The notes under the pieces are model-generated. The model had not been told where the DNA came from, did no database searches, and saw nothing but the letters and a program-made list of their open reading frames with translations. From assembly GCA_963850915.1 (NCBI GenBank), contig CAWKND010000006.1, forward strand, positions 62,001 to 126,000: a stretch of DNA of 64,000 nucleotides, given 5' to 3'. Positions within the stretch are counted from its first letter, which is position 1; each line of letters starts with the position of its first letter. The position numbers and the translations under genes are program-made. The DNA comes from CAVTWH01 sp963850915. Lineage in GTDB: Bacteria > Actinomycetota > Actinomycetes > Mycobacteriales > Micromonosporaceae. This document shows positions 9,802 through 18,268 of the stretch, one piece after another.

Positions 9802-9903
9802 TCAATCGGAGGGGACCTCGAGCGGGATGTCCGCGGTGACGGTCGAGCCGGTCGGGCCGGCCGCGACGGCGAGGGTACCGCCGATCTGCTCCACCCGTTC
9901 CTG
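9802..9903 (-). pseudogene. C-terminal remnant of a sensor histidine kinase
   Basis: The minus strand encodes a 33-residue tail, QERVEQIGG then GSTVTADIPLEV and a stop at 9802-9804. This is the last beta-strand/helix block of a HATPase_c domain, where a full kinase reads G-[LM]-x-x-M-x-E-R-V-x-x-L-G-G ... G-T-x-V-x-x-x-I-P. Upstream codons (PAGCA) do not continue the homology, so the rest of the kinase is gone. Too short for most gene finders. Confidence 0.6.
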
Positions 9904-9985
9904 AGCGCAGCCTGCGGGGGACCGGCCGGAGCCGGCCCCCCGCGTACCTTCGCGGCCTGGCACATGGCATCTGGGTGGTGCGCGG

Positions 9986-11560
9986 TCAGGTGGCGGTGGC
10001 CGGGGCGATGAGTGCCTGGTACCTGCCGATCGGGGCGTCGTCGTCCAGCGGTGTCAGGGCGGCCACGTATCCGTCCGGGCGGACCAGAACCCGGCCGCCC
10101 TGGTCCAGACCGTACCGGTGCGCCACCTTCCGGTCGGGATCGGCGAAGATGGCCGCGTAGCTGTAGCTGGGATCGGCCCCGTAGCTGGGATCGGTTCCGG
10201 GTTGGGGATCGGCCCGGTCGGCCACCAGGTACTGCGGTATGTCGGTCGCTGCCGCGGGTACCTGTCGGTCGAGTGCCACTGTGACGAGCGTGTGCCCTGC
10301 GTCGCCGGCCAGGGCGGTGTCCAGTGCCGGGTGGGCGTGCGGCAGGTGGTCACCGGCTGCGACCCGGCCGTGCCGGCGGGAGCTGACCACCACTGGGCTG
10401 TGCCGGTATGACAGGGTGATCTCCTCGGTCTCGTCGGCGAATGCCAGGCGTACCGGCGCGATCGCCGTGGCGGCGTGCATCGCTTCGTTACGCAGCCGCT
10501 GGGCGATCGGGTTGCTGAGGGTACCCGCCCGGGTCAGGTCGGTGGTGAGTTGGATGACGTGTGCCGCAACCGGGTGCCGTTCGGCGTGGTAGCTGTCCAG
10601 TAGCGCCTCGCTGGCGCGGTCCTGACTGGCCAGGGCCAACTTCCAGCCGAGGTTGAAGGCGTCCTGCATGCCGGTGTTCATGCCCTGCCCGCCAGCGGGG
10701 CTGTGGATGTGCGCGGCGTCGCCGGCAAGGAATACCCGGCCGAACCGGTACTGCGGAATCTGCGCGTGGTGGATGTCGAACGTGGTGAGCCACAGCGGTT
10801 CGCGGATGTGGATGTGTCCGGTGGCCCGTTCGTCGGCGATCTGCTGCAGCCACTCCCGCGTCGGTGCGCGGTCGGTGTGACCGGCGATCTGCGCGATGAG
10901 CCGCATCCGGTTGCCCTTCATGGGAAATACCAGCAGGGGTCCGTCGTGCGCCGAGAAGAACGTGTACATGGCTGCCGGGTCGAAGTCGTGGTCGGCGTGG
11001 ACGTCGCCCATGAGGAACGATTCGCCGACGAAGCTTCCCGCCAGTGCGGTGCCGACGAGCCGGCGTACGTCGCTGTGCGCGCCGTCGGCGCCGACCAGCC
11101 AGCCGGCGGGGATGACGTCCTCGTCGCCGCCTGCGTGCCGGACTGTCGCGCGTACCCCGATGCTGTCCTGCTCCATCCCGACGAGTGTCACCTGCCGTTC
11201 TACCGAAATCCCGTGCGCGGCAAGGTCTTCGGTGAGAATGCGCTCCGTCTCCGTCTGGGCTATAACGACGGAGTACGGGTAGGGACTGTCCACGATTCCG
11301 AGCTCCATCCGGGCGACCAGGCGCTCGTCGGTGTGCATCTCCATGGCCGTGACGATGACGCCGGCGGCCGCTATCTGCTCGACGACTCCTTTGCGCCGTA
11401 ACATTTCCAGGCTGCGCGCATGCACGATGATGGCTCGCGACTGGGTGGTGGGTGCGGCCAGCGTGTCAATGATGCGCACCGGTACGTCACGGCGGGCCAG
11501 CTCTCCGGCCATGGTCAGGCCGACCGGGCCGGCTCCCACGACGATAACCGTGTCGTTCAT
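9986..11560 (-). CDS. FAD-dependent aromatic monooxygenase (PHBH-like)
   Basis: 524 residues with the three flavin motifs in order: VVGAGPVGL near the N-terminus, the DG motif LVGADGAHSDVRR, and FLAGDAAHIHSPAGGQGMN with the following DAFNLGWKLAL. These enzymes hydroxylate aromatic or polyketide substrates with NAD(P)H and O2. ATG 11560 follows GGGAGCAGG, a good ribosome site; the 20-residue upstream extension is not family-like. It lies 31 bases after the cupin gene, so the two form an operon. A short repeat (DPSYGADPSY) sits in the variable C-terminal region. Confidence 0.93.
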   Translation of the reverse strand: MNDTVIVVGAGPVGLTMAGELARRDVPVRIIDTLAAPTTQSRAIIVHARSLEMLRRKGVVEQIAAAGVIVTAMEMHTDERLVARMELGIVDSPYPYSVVIAQTETERILTEDLAAHGISVERQVTLVGMEQDSIGVRATVRHAGGDEDVIPAGWLVGADGAHSDVRRLVGTALAGSFVGESFLMGDVHADHDFDPAAMYTFFSAHDGPLLVFPMKGNRMRLIAQIAGHTDRAPTREWLQQIADERATGHIHIREPLWLTTFDIHHAQIPQYRFGRVFLAGDAAHIHSPAGGQGMNTGMQDAFNLGWKLALASQDRASEALLDSYHAERHPVAAHVIQLTTDLTRAGTLSNPIAQRLRNEAMHAATAIAPVRLAFADETEEITLSYRHSPVVVSSRRHGRVAAGDHLPHAHPALDTALAGDAGHTLVTVALDRQVPAAATDIPQYLVADRADPQPGTDPSYGADPSYSYAAIFADPDRKVAHRYGLDQGGRVLVRPDGYVAALTPLDDDAPIGRYQALIAPATAT

Positions 11561-11591
11561 TCCTGCTCCCCGCTCCGGGCGCCCGCAGTGT

Positions 11592-12098
11592 TCAGCGGTC
11601 GCCTTCGAACATGTCGACACCGACCGGTGGAAGGTCGACGTACTGCGTATCCCACCGTGCGCCGATCGCGGCCAGCTCGCTGGATGCGGGCTTTCCCGAG
11701 GTGCGCTTCATCAGCTGGGCCATCTCAACGAAGAACCCGTCCATCGCGGGTGAGCTGACGAACACGAAGCGGGTCGGGGCGGCGGACGTATTCGCCGGCC
11801 GATGTACCGAGCCGCGCGGGACCAGCACGCAGCCGCCCGCGGTTACCCGGGTGACGTGATTGTCGATCTGTAGCGTGAGTTCCCCGTCGAGTACCAGGAA
11901 TGCCTCCTCGTGCTCGTGGTGCACATGGGCTGGCGGCCCAGGGGCGCCGGCCGCGTGCTGGTATTCGATGAGCGAGTATCGGTCCGCCGTGTCCGTACCA
12001 GCGACTTTGATGATCATGGGTTGCCCGGTCGGGCCGGGGATCGGTGTCCCGTCGTCCCGGCCTACCGCGGGCCGACTTTCGGTGTCCTCGACAGCCAT
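11592..12098 (-). CDS. Cupin domain protein
   Basis: 168 residues with a single cupin barrel: metal-binding motif 1 around HVHHEHEEAFLVLDGEL and motif 2 around GGCVLVPRGSVHRPAN. The spaced His/Glu residues fit a metal-binding small-molecule enzyme or sensor. ATG 12098 is chosen because the upstream residues are unlike the family. First gene of a two-gene operon with the FAD monooxygenase, suggesting both act on one aromatic or polyketide-like substrate (inference). Confidence 0.88.
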   Translation of the reverse strand: MAVEDTESRPAVGRDDGTPIPGPTGQPMIIKVAGTDTADRYSLIEYQHAAGAPGPPAHVHHEHEEAFLVLDGELTLQIDNHVTRVTAGGCVLVPRGSVHRPANTSAAPTRFVFVSSPAMDGFFVEMAQLMKRTSGKPASSELAAIGARWDTQYVDLPPVGVDMFEGDR

Positions 12099-12229
12099 CG
12101 CACGATCGTGACACCGATGGTGGCCGGCCCGGAGCCGTTTGGCATCAGACTGCCGATCTTCGAGTTGGCGCTCCACCACGAACTCAGCACAGTGGCACCT
12201 GCGCGGCCCGCCGTCGCAGGAGGTGTTCG

Positions 12230-12247
12230 CTATGTAGGTAGAGTTGT
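12230..12247. promoter_or_regulatory. Candidate PadR operator/promoter, partial match to the 15.5 kb palindrome
   Basis: CTATGTAGGTAGAGTT here matches the core and right half of the perfect palindrome AACTCTATGTAGATAGAGTT at 15539-15558, while the left arm is degenerate. It ends just before the GTG start of the PadR gene, so TATGTA/TAGGTA could double as the -10 box of a near-leaderless transcript. The AGGAGG at 12218-12223 is too far from the GTG to act as its ribosome site. Confidence 0.55.
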
Positions 12248-12250
12248 GCG

Positions 12251-12577
12251 GTGACCCGTACCCGCCGACCCTCGCCGCAGACCGCGGCGGTACTGCGTGC
12301 GCTAGCTGGCCAGCCGTCCGTCTGGCGGTACGGCTACGAACTGGGGCAGGAGATCGGGCTGAAAGCCGGATCGCTGTACCCCATCCTGATCCGGCTCTGC
12401 GACCGCGGCCTGCTGGAGGCGACCTGGGAGGCCGAACAGCCGCAGGGGCGCCCGCCCCGACACCTCTACCGGCTCACCGGCGAAGGTGCCCGGCTGGCCG
12501 CCGAGGTACCGGCGGTGCCGGAGCCGGCTGCCCGGGACGCCCGTCGTCGTACCGGAGTGCCGCGAGGTGCGTGGTGA
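12251..12577 (+). CDS. PadR family transcriptional regulator
   Basis: 108-residue winged-helix protein: PQTAAVLRALAG, then YELGQEIGLKAGSLYPILIRL, the PadR recognition-helix signature, and RHLYRLTGEGARLA for the wing. It has only a short tail rather than a long C-terminal domain. Its stop overlaps the start of the next membrane-protein gene (GTGA), a common PadR-plus-membrane-partner arrangement. The shared palindromes upstream of this gene and of the facing ABC operon suggest it represses both. Confidence 0.92.
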   Translation: MTRTRRPSPQTAAVLRALAGQPSVWRYGYELGQEIGLKAGSLYPILIRLCDRGLLEATWEAEQPQGRPPRHLYRLTGEGARLAAEVPAVPEPAARDARRRTGVPRGAW

Positions 12578-13545
12578 GTCGCGACGCTCCGGACCGGGTA
12601 CTGGCCGCCGCAGTTGCGCTGCTGCCGGCCGGCCGGCGCGAGTGGGGTACGGCGATGCGGGCCGAACTGGCCGGGATCGGCGGCCGGGGCGAGCGGGCGC
12701 GTTTCGCACTGGGCTGCGCGCGGGCGGTGGTCAGCCAGCCGGCGGTACTGCGCGGTGCGCTGCATCCGCTGCTGACCGTCGGGGCCGTCGTCGCGGTTCT
12801 CGCCTGGACCAGCCCCGTCGCCTACGCGCCACTGCGCTGCGGCCTGATCGGCACTGTGCTGGTACTGGTGGCGGTGGCGTGGCTGGGGCGCCGCCCGGGA
12901 CTGCTCGGCCCGGTACACCACGGCTGGCCGGCCCGGATCGTGCGCTCCGGCGGGTACCTGCTGGTTGCCGCTGTGACACTCGCAGCCCTGGCGTCCATGC
13001 GGTCGCACGACAACCCGGGGGAGCAGGTACGCAACGGCGTTCCCATCTTCACCACGGTGCTGACCGGCTATCTGCTCGGCCTGCTCGCGGTCACCGCCCG
13101 CCGGTTGGCCGACGGGCGGGTGCTCACCACGGCCGCCACTGCGGGTGGCGCGGCCGGAATCCTGTGGACTACGGCCGTGCTCGCCGCCCCGCCGGTACCG
13201 GCATCCGCCGGTCTCGCGGCGGCGTTGACGGCCGGTGCCGCGATTCTCGCCGCGGGTGTGAACACGGGCCGCCGCCGTCTCCTCGCCGCGCTGTGTGCGG
13301 CCGCTGTCACCGTGCTGGTAGTCATTGTGGCGGTGTACGGCCTGTCCCGGTACGGCTCGGCCACGCTGATCCCGGACCTTGCCCCGGTGGCCCTGACTCC
13401 GGCCGACGACCTCGCCCAGAGCAGGAGCGAGCTAGTGGATCCGTACCTGGCGCTGCTGTTGCTGGGCGGTCTGCTGGCTGGCGGACTCGGGCTGGTGAGC
13501 CTGCTGGGGCCGGATGCGCGGTCAGGTCACGTCGCGGTGGCGTAG
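12574..13545 (+). CDS. Integral membrane protein paired with PadR regulator
   Basis: 323 residues: a cytosolic N-terminal segment (RVLAAAVALLPAGRREWGTAMRAEL) followed by roughly eight hydrophobic helices. The N-terminal pattern with L-P-x-x-R-x-x-W-G-x-A-M-x-A-E-L recurs in actinobacterial membrane proteins encoded directly after PadR regulators. GTG 12574 overlaps the PadR stop by four bases, so translation is coupled. The 3' end overlaps the facing ABC permease gene by 24 bases. Function unknown. Confidence 0.8.
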   Translation: MSRDAPDRVLAAAVALLPAGRREWGTAMRAELAGIGGRGERARFALGCARAVVSQPAVLRGALHPLLTVGAVVAVLAWTSPVAYAPLRCGLIGTVLVLVAVAWLGRRPGLLGPVHHGWPARIVRSGGYLLVAAVTLAALASMRSHDNPGEQVRNGVPIFTTVLTGYLLGLLAVTARRLADGRVLTTAATAGGAAGILWTTAVLAAPPVPASAGLAAALTAGAAILAAGVNTGRRRLLAALCAAAVTVLVVIVAVYGLSRYGSATLIPDLAPVALTPADDLAQSRSELVDPYLALLLLGGLLAGGLGLVSLLGPDARSGHVAVA

Positions 13546-14547
13546 CGCCGCGGCAGCCGCGACGAGAGTGGCGACCAGGATCGCGGCGAGCAGTGTCGCG
13601 CTGAGACCGGCACCGATCGACCACGTGGTCGGCTGGCAGCCGGCGCCGGATGTCGGTGTCTGGCAGCTTCCCGCGTCGGTGTAGCTGGTGGAGTTGTTGA
13701 GCCAGGAAAGCATGTAGCTGCTGACGAAGTAGCGCTGCGGGCGGGCGACGTGGGCTGCGGACAGGGCGATACGCGCGACGATCTCGACCGTGACGAGGTA
13801 ACCGATCGCGGTACCCAGCGCCGCTGCGGTGTGCCGGCCGTAGGAGGCGAGGGCGAATCCCGCGGCGGCGCAGGCCAGGGTGAGCGCGAGTACCCGGGTA
13901 TCCAGCAGTGCGAGCGAGGCCAACAGGCCGGGGGTGAGGTGGGCCGCATCGCCCCGGGTACGGGCCACTGCCCACAGCGCCGCGGTCCAGACGGCACTGG
14001 TCGCCACGGCGAAGGCGGCCACTCCGAGCAGCAGGCCGGCGAGCTTTCCGGCGAGTACCTCCATCCGTCGGGGCCGCCAAACGAGTACGGTCATCATGCC
14101 GCCGCTGCTCCATTCGGCACCGACGAACGAGGCGCCGACCACGAATCCGAACAGCCCGAGCAGGCCGCCGAGGAGTACCAGCAGGGTGCTCATGTCCCGC
14201 CGGAAGGTGAACTGGTACCCCTGGAACTCGTCCGCAGACGGCTGGAACTGCTCCGCCTGCTGTTGGCATTCAGCTTCGGTGGGCGGTGGCTGCCCGGCCG
14301 GGCCGGCCGTTGCGGCGCGCGCTGTGGCGAGACACAGTTCCAGGTTCTGTGCGCGCTGCCCGGCGATGAATTCCTGGGCGTGGGCGAGGGTGGCCGCGGT
14401 GTGTGGGTGTGAGTGCGACCCGACCCCGAATCCGGCCAGGGCGAGTACGAAGACGGTCAGCGCCATCATCACCCTGGTGAGCCGGCGGGCGAACAGCCGG
14501 CGCCACTCCGCCTGTAGCAGGGCGGCCGCGTCTGCCAGGCGGATCAC
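13522..14547 (-). CDS. ABC transporter permease
   Basis: 341 residues, about six membrane helices, with a ~90-residue extracellular insert after the first helix that holds two Cys (ELCLAT, AECQQQAEQF). The GAEWSSGGMMTVLVWRPRR segment is the cytoplasmic coupling region of ABC-2-type permeases that work with the ATPase just upstream. Start overlaps the ATPase stop by four bases. A late extracytoplasmic loop has two more Cys (SCQTPTSGAGCQ). Probably an exporter; cargo unknown. Confidence 0.85.
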   Translation of the reverse strand: MIRLADAAALLQAEWRRLFARRLTRVMMALTVFVLALAGFGVGSHSHPHTAATLAHAQEFIAGQRAQNLELCLATARAATAGPAGQPPPTEAECQQQAEQFQPSADEFQGYQFTFRRDMSTLLVLLGGLLGLFGFVVGASFVGAEWSSGGMMTVLVWRPRRMEVLAGKLAGLLLGVAAFAVATSAVWTAALWAVARTRGDAAHLTPGLLASLALLDTRVLALTLACAAAGFALASYGRHTAAALGTAIGYLVTVEIVARIALSAAHVARPQRYFVSSYMLSWLNNSTSYTDAGSCQTPTSGAGCQPTTWSIGAGLSATLLAAILVATLVAAAAALRHRDVT

Positions 14548-15461
14548 GCCGCCGCTCCGTCTGTCAGCTCGAGGAACACCGTCTCCAGGTCAGCGCTGAG
14601 GGCGACTATCTCGGTGGCCCACAGCTCATCGCGCCCCAACGTACTGCTGATCCACTCGGGATCGCTGACGCCACTGACGATCAGCGCCGCGCCGGCCGGG
14701 CGTACCGTCGCGCCCGCGGCGGCAAGGACTTTCGCGGCCCGATCCGGGTCGCGAACGCCAACCCGGTATTCGCCCTTGTTCTTGCTGGACAACACCTCGG
14801 CGACCGGGCCACTGGCGACCCGGGTGCCGCGGGCGATGATGGTGACCTGGTCACAGATCAGCTGTACTTCGCCGAGAATGTGACTGGACAGCAGCACTGT
14901 GGCGCCGGCCGCGACCAGGTTGCTCACCAGTGCGCGCATCTCCCGGATGCCGGCCGGATCCAGCCCGTTGGCCGGCTCGTCCAGGATGAGCAGGTCAGGC
15001 GATTTCAACAACGCGGTACCGACCGCGAGCCGCTGTTTCATACCGAGGGAGTAGCCGCCGATCCGGTCGTCGGCGCGCTCGCGGAGCCCGACGATGTCAA
15101 GCACCTCATCGACCCGGCGGGTCGGTAGCCGGCCGATGGTGGCCAGGAGGTCGAGAGTGCGGCGCGCGGTGAAGTGCGGGAAGAACTGCGGTCCTTCGAC
15201 GATCGCACCGACCCGGGCGACGACGTGCGGCAGTGCGGCGGGTACCGGCTGACCGAAGATCCGCAGCGTACCGGCGTCGGCGTGCACCAGCCCGACCAGT
15301 GCGCGCAGCGTGGTCGTCTTGCCGGAGCCGTTGGGGCCCAGGAATCCGTGCACTTCGCCCGCCTGTACCACCATGTCGAACCCGTCGAGCGCGGTCCGGC
15401 GCACGCCACCGGTACCCCGGTAGGCCTTCCGCAGATTCTCGATCTCGACGACCGCGCCCAC
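14544..15461 (-). CDS. ABC transporter ATP-binding protein
   Basis: 305 residues with Walker A GPNGSGKTTT, signature YSLGMKQRLAVG, Walker B LLILDEPANGLD and the H-loop LSSHILGEV, all intact. The C-terminal ~80 residues are the extra domain of BcrA/DrrA-like exporters. GTG 15461 is preferred because GGAGG lies seven bases upstream. First gene of a two-gene operon with the permease; its promoter region holds a perfect inverted repeat shared with the PadR gene. Confidence 0.93.
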   Translation of the reverse strand: MGAVVEIENLRKAYRGTGGVRRTALDGFDMVVQAGEVHGFLGPNGSGKTTTLRALVGLVHADAGTLRIFGQPVPAALPHVVARVGAIVEGPQFFPHFTARRTLDLLATIGRLPTRRVDEVLDIVGLRERADDRIGGYSLGMKQRLAVGTALLKSPDLLILDEPANGLDPAGIREMRALVSNLVAAGATVLLSSHILGEVQLICDQVTIIARGTRVASGPVAEVLSSKNKGEYRVGVRDPDRAAKVLAAAGATVRPAGAALIVSGVSDPEWISSTLGRDELWATEIVALSADLETVFLELTDGAAA

Positions 15462-15538
15462 CGCAAACCTCCGCCCAAACCCGGCCGCGCCCACCCGTTC
15501 GGCTTTGCCGGGAGTTGAGCCGCGAACACCGCGAGCAG

Positions 15539-15558
15539 AACTCTATGTAGATAGAGTT
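15539..15558. promoter_or_regulatory. Perfect palindromic operator AACTCTATGTAGATAGAGTT
   Basis: Eight-base arms AACTCTAT/ATAGAGTT are perfectly inverted around a four-base centre GTAG. It lies 78 bases upstream of the ABC ATPase start (15461) and just downstream of the 15571 stop of the next gene. The same half-site occurs at 12230-12247 before the PadR gene. PadR proteins bind such short inverted repeats as dimers, so this is probably the operator controlling the ABC operon. Confidence 0.7.
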
Positions 15559-15570
15559 ACAAGCGCAAGC

Positions 15571-16581
15571 TCATGGCGTCGAGTCCGGGAGCGGACCGCC
15601 GGCGGCGCGGAGCGGTGGCACCACAGGTTCGGCGGGTAGCCGGCGGCCGGCGAGGACCAGGATGGCGATGCCGAGCGCGCCGAAGAGTATGTTGCTGCCG
15701 ATGTCCAGGGCGGCTGGGGCACCGAGTTCGGGTGGCACCGGGAACGCCGTCCACACGTAGGTGAGGGTGGCGCCGGCGGCCAGCGCGAACCGGTGTCGCT
15801 GGTCCCAGCCGGCGCGCCGCGACCAGCGGGCCACCAGCACGATTCCGGTACCGAAGGCGACCGTCCACACCCCGACGCCGATCCACTCGTAGGACTGGGC
15901 GCCGATCAGTACGCTCGGTCCCCAGTACGCGCCGGTGACCGTGCAGGCGAGCAGCCCGGCGATCCACGGGGGTGGGGCGCTACCGGGAAGCTGTGGCCGG
16001 GGGCGCACCCGCAACGCGACGACGATCAGTGCGACGACGGCTGCGGCGACCCCGGCGAGCTGGCCGGGAGTGGCGAGGAAGTGGCTGTCGGTGTAGCTGC
16101 CGCCGGACACCACAGCGACACCGAGGGCGTACACGCACGCGGTGACGGCGAGGCCGGTGCGGTGCAGCCATGGGGTGGTGGCGCGGGTACCGGCGAACGT
16201 TTCGGCCAGCGCGATCGGTACGGCCACGCTCCATACCGTGTGCAGGGCGAGGATTGTCTGGGTCGCCTCGACGCTGGTACCGATTGCCGGGATGTAGGAC
16301 GGGCCGGTCAGGTAGTCGTGGCCGGCGTAGTCGTGGTTGAACAGGAGTTGGTCGGCCAGGCCCTCCTCGATCAGTGCGTACGCGGCACCGAGCAGCAGCA
16401 TCGAGGGCCAGCCGCCGGTACGCCGGCCGATCTCGCGGACCAGCAACGCGCCGCCGCCGTAGAGCGGGGCGAGGATCACCGCGAAGACGATGCCGGTGAC
16501 CGGGATATTGCCCAGCAGAAACTCGCCAACGAACGGTGCCAACACAAAGAGCCCGAACACCGGAGCAAGCCGCCGCATCAT
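15571..16581 (-). CDS. Multi-pass membrane protein of unknown function
   Basis: About 336 residues with eight to ten hydrophobic helices and very little else. The start is one of two tandem ATG codons (16581 or 16578). A conserved-looking motif, YALIEEGLADQLLFNHDY, places Glu-Glu and His-Asp near a membrane face, reminiscent of but not convincingly a CPBP-type intramembrane protease, so I leave it unassigned. Divergent from the TetR gene, whose operator-like site is about 100 bases upstream. Confidence 0.8.
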   Translation of the reverse strand: MMRRLAPVFGLFVLAPFVGEFLLGNIPVTGIVFAVILAPLYGGGALLVREIGRRTGGWPSMLLLGAAYALIEEGLADQLLFNHDYAGHDYLTGPSYIPAIGTSVEATQTILALHTVWSVAVPIALAETFAGTRATTPWLHRTGLAVTACVYALGVAVVSGGSYTDSHFLATPGQLAGVAAAVVALIVVALRVRPRPQLPGSAPPPWIAGLLACTVTGAYWGPSVLIGAQSYEWIGVGVWTVAFGTGIVLVARWSRRAGWDQRHRFALAAGATLTYVWTAFPVPPELGAPAALDIGSNILFGALGIAILVLAGRRLPAEPVVPPLRAAGGPLPDSTP

Positions 16582-16679
16582 CCGAATATAGGCGAACGTC
16601 AAACGGCGGTGTTGCCGCCCGACAACGACGGCGGTCCGCTGCGTGGCGACCGTGCGGCACACGGCTTGGTGAGAATATG

Positions 16680-16691
16680 AAGACCGGCCTA
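16680..16691. promoter_or_regulatory. TetR-type operator candidate AAGACCGGCCTA
   Basis: Ten of twelve positions fit TAGACCGGTCTA, the kind of palindrome bound by LmrA/YxaF-like TetR proteins. It sits 10 bases before the TetR start codon. Related sites lie before the MBL-fold gene at 18174-18246. Confidence 0.5.
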
Positions 16692-16701
16692 CTCTTCGGA
16701 G

Positions 16702-17265
16702 ATGGGACAGAAGGGCGACGAGACCAAGACGCGACTGGTGGACGCGGCGCGTGACCTCGTTGAATCGGGTGGTTACTTCTCGGCCGGACTCAATCAGGTG
16801 ATCGCGGCCAGCGGTGCGCCACGTGGCTCGCTGTACTTCCACTTCCCGGGCGGCAAGGACGAACTTGTCGGCGAGGCGGTGACCCGCTCCGGCCGGGACG
16901 TGGCCGCACTGATGGCATCGACTCCGGCCGCCGATACCCGCCAGCTCGTCAACCGGCTGCTCACCATGCTCGGCGACCGTCTGGTCGAGTCCGACTGGCA
17001 GAAGGGCTGTCCGGTCGCCACGGTCGCGCTCGACGTGGCGTCCACCAATGACGCGATCCAGCAGCTGTGCTCCGCTGCCTACAAGTCGTGGGAGCAGGTA
17101 CTCCGGGACCGACTCGCGGCTGACGGGTACGCCCAGCCCGCCGAGTTGGCCACGACACTTCTCGCGCTCATCGAGGGTGCGCTGCTGCTGGCCCGTACCC
17201 ACCGCAGCCGCCAGCCGCTCACCCGGGTCAAGCGCTCCCTTGCCCTACTGCTAGCTGGCGGTTGA
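16702..17265 (+). CDS. TetR/AcrR family regulator, LmrA/YxaF-like
   Basis: 187 residues with the TetR helix-turn-helix (TKTRLVDAARDLVESGGYFSAGLNQVIAASGAPRGSLYFHF, residues ~8-50) and a C-terminal ligand domain with WQKGCPVATVALD, as in the LmrA/YxaF group. These repress nearby detoxification or metabolic genes until a ligand binds. The 3' end overlaps the convergent MBL-fold gene by 15 bases. Operator-like palindromes lie before this gene and the MBL gene, implying control of both. Confidence 0.92.
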   Translation: MGQKGDETKTRLVDAARDLVESGGYFSAGLNQVIAASGAPRGSLYFHFPGGKDELVGEAVTRSGRDVAALMASTPAADTRQLVNRLLTMLGDRLVESDWQKGCPVATVALDVASTNDAIQQLCSAAYKSWEQVLRDRLAADGYAQPAELATTLLALIEGALLLARTHRSRQPLTRVKRSLALLLAGG

Positions 17266-18123
17266 GACAGTGGTGGGTACGTGGCGGTCGAACTCCGCGG
17301 GATCGTGCGCGGACATCACCTCGATCTGATCTCCGTGCACGTTCAGGAGCGCTCGGAGGCGTGCCTGGTTGTCGAGGCCGGCGGCCGCGTCCACCCGCTG
17401 TCGCTGCTCGAAGAGGCGGACGCCCAGCGGTGCCCGTGGGTTGTCAGGGTGAAGTTCGCTGTGCACGAAGTAGGCGTCGCCGGCGTGCAGTACCCACTTC
17501 TCGGCAGCCCCGGTCGCGGCGTCCACCCGTACCGCGACGCCGGTGTGGCCGCCCGTGTGGCCGCGTAACGGGATGAGCAGAATGTCGGGCGGCAGGCCGT
17601 GCAGTTGCCGTACCGCCTCGAAGCCGAACCAGCGTTCGCCACTGGTTGAGCTGTAGGTGGCCCAGTCCGGGTGGTGTGCCCACTGAGCCTGGTTCACCCG
17701 TGCGCGGGAGCGTTCCAGCCGTCCGGGAGCGGCGGTGGCGGCCACGTATTCGTCGTTGTGGACGTGGATCTTCGCGTGCGGGAAGTCGGAGATTCCACCG
17801 GCGTGATCCGGGTCGAGGTGGGTCAGGATGATGTGCGTGAGGTCGCGGGGCGCGTACCCGAGACGAGCCAGCTGACGCAGCGCCGTCTCGTTCGGATCGA
17901 GAACCGGCCGGGCCAGCCGGAGGAACTGGCGGCCGAGACGCCGCACCGGATCTTCGATGTCGCCCATGCCGAAACCGGAGTCGACGAGTACGAGGTCCCG
18001 GTCGGTCTCGATCAGTAGACAGTGCGAGACGGTGCGTACCTTGCGCAGTGGGTGACCGGAGCCGCCCATCAGCCGGCCGCCCAAGGGTTGCGAGGTACCG
18101 CAGTTGAGATGGTGGATCAGCAT
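17251..18123 (-). CDS. MBL-fold metallo-hydrolase
   Basis: 290 residues of the metallo-beta-lactamase fold: zinc motif THLDPDHAGG (HxDxDH), then RGHTGGHTGVAV, HAGDAYF and a late SAHDP. It hydrolyses an ester or lactone; the N-acyl-homoserine-lactonase group shares this layout, but nothing here proves that substrate. ATG 18123 has GAGGAACG upstream. The preceding 130 bases contain AT-rich sequence and two direct repeats that look like TetR operators. Confidence 0.9.
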   Translation of the reverse strand: MLIHHLNCGTSQPLGGRLMGGSGHPLRKVRTVSHCLLIETDRDLVLVDSGFGMGDIEDPVRRLGRQFLRLARPVLDPNETALRQLARLGYAPRDLTHIILTHLDPDHAGGISDFPHAKIHVHNDEYVAATAAPGRLERSRARVNQAQWAHHPDWATYSSTSGERWFGFEAVRQLHGLPPDILLIPLRGHTGGHTGVAVRVDAATGAAEKWVLHAGDAYFVHSELHPDNPRAPLGVRLFEQRQRVDAAAGLDNQARLRALLNVHGDQIEVMSAHDPAEFDRHVPTTVSTAS

Positions 18124-18173
18124 GATCGTTCCTCGCTGTCGGTCGTTCTTGCGTCGGAAGCCCGCGCTTACAG

Positions 18174-18246
18174 GTAGATCGATCAACATATTTTTTACTG
18201 CGCACGCGAACGGGTGACCCATCGCGAAAGTAGACCGATCTGCATA
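18174..18246 (-). promoter_or_regulatory. Two operator-like direct repeats before the MBL gene
   Basis: GTAGATCGATCAACATA (18174-18190) and GTAGACCGATCTGCATA (18230-18246) agree at 13 of 17 positions and are 56 bases apart. Each contains a TAGAyCGATC core like the TetR-type site at 16680-16691. The AT-rich run around 18187-18198 between them probably holds the promoter of the MBL gene (minus strand). Confidence 0.55.
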
Positions 18247-18268
18247 ATCTGTCAATCGGGCTGTGCGG

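Noticed and set aside
15571..17202. 543-residue minus-strand frame
   Set aside because: Only the part from 16581 downwards is a membrane protein; the upstream 200 residues are antisense to the TetR gene and unlike any protein.
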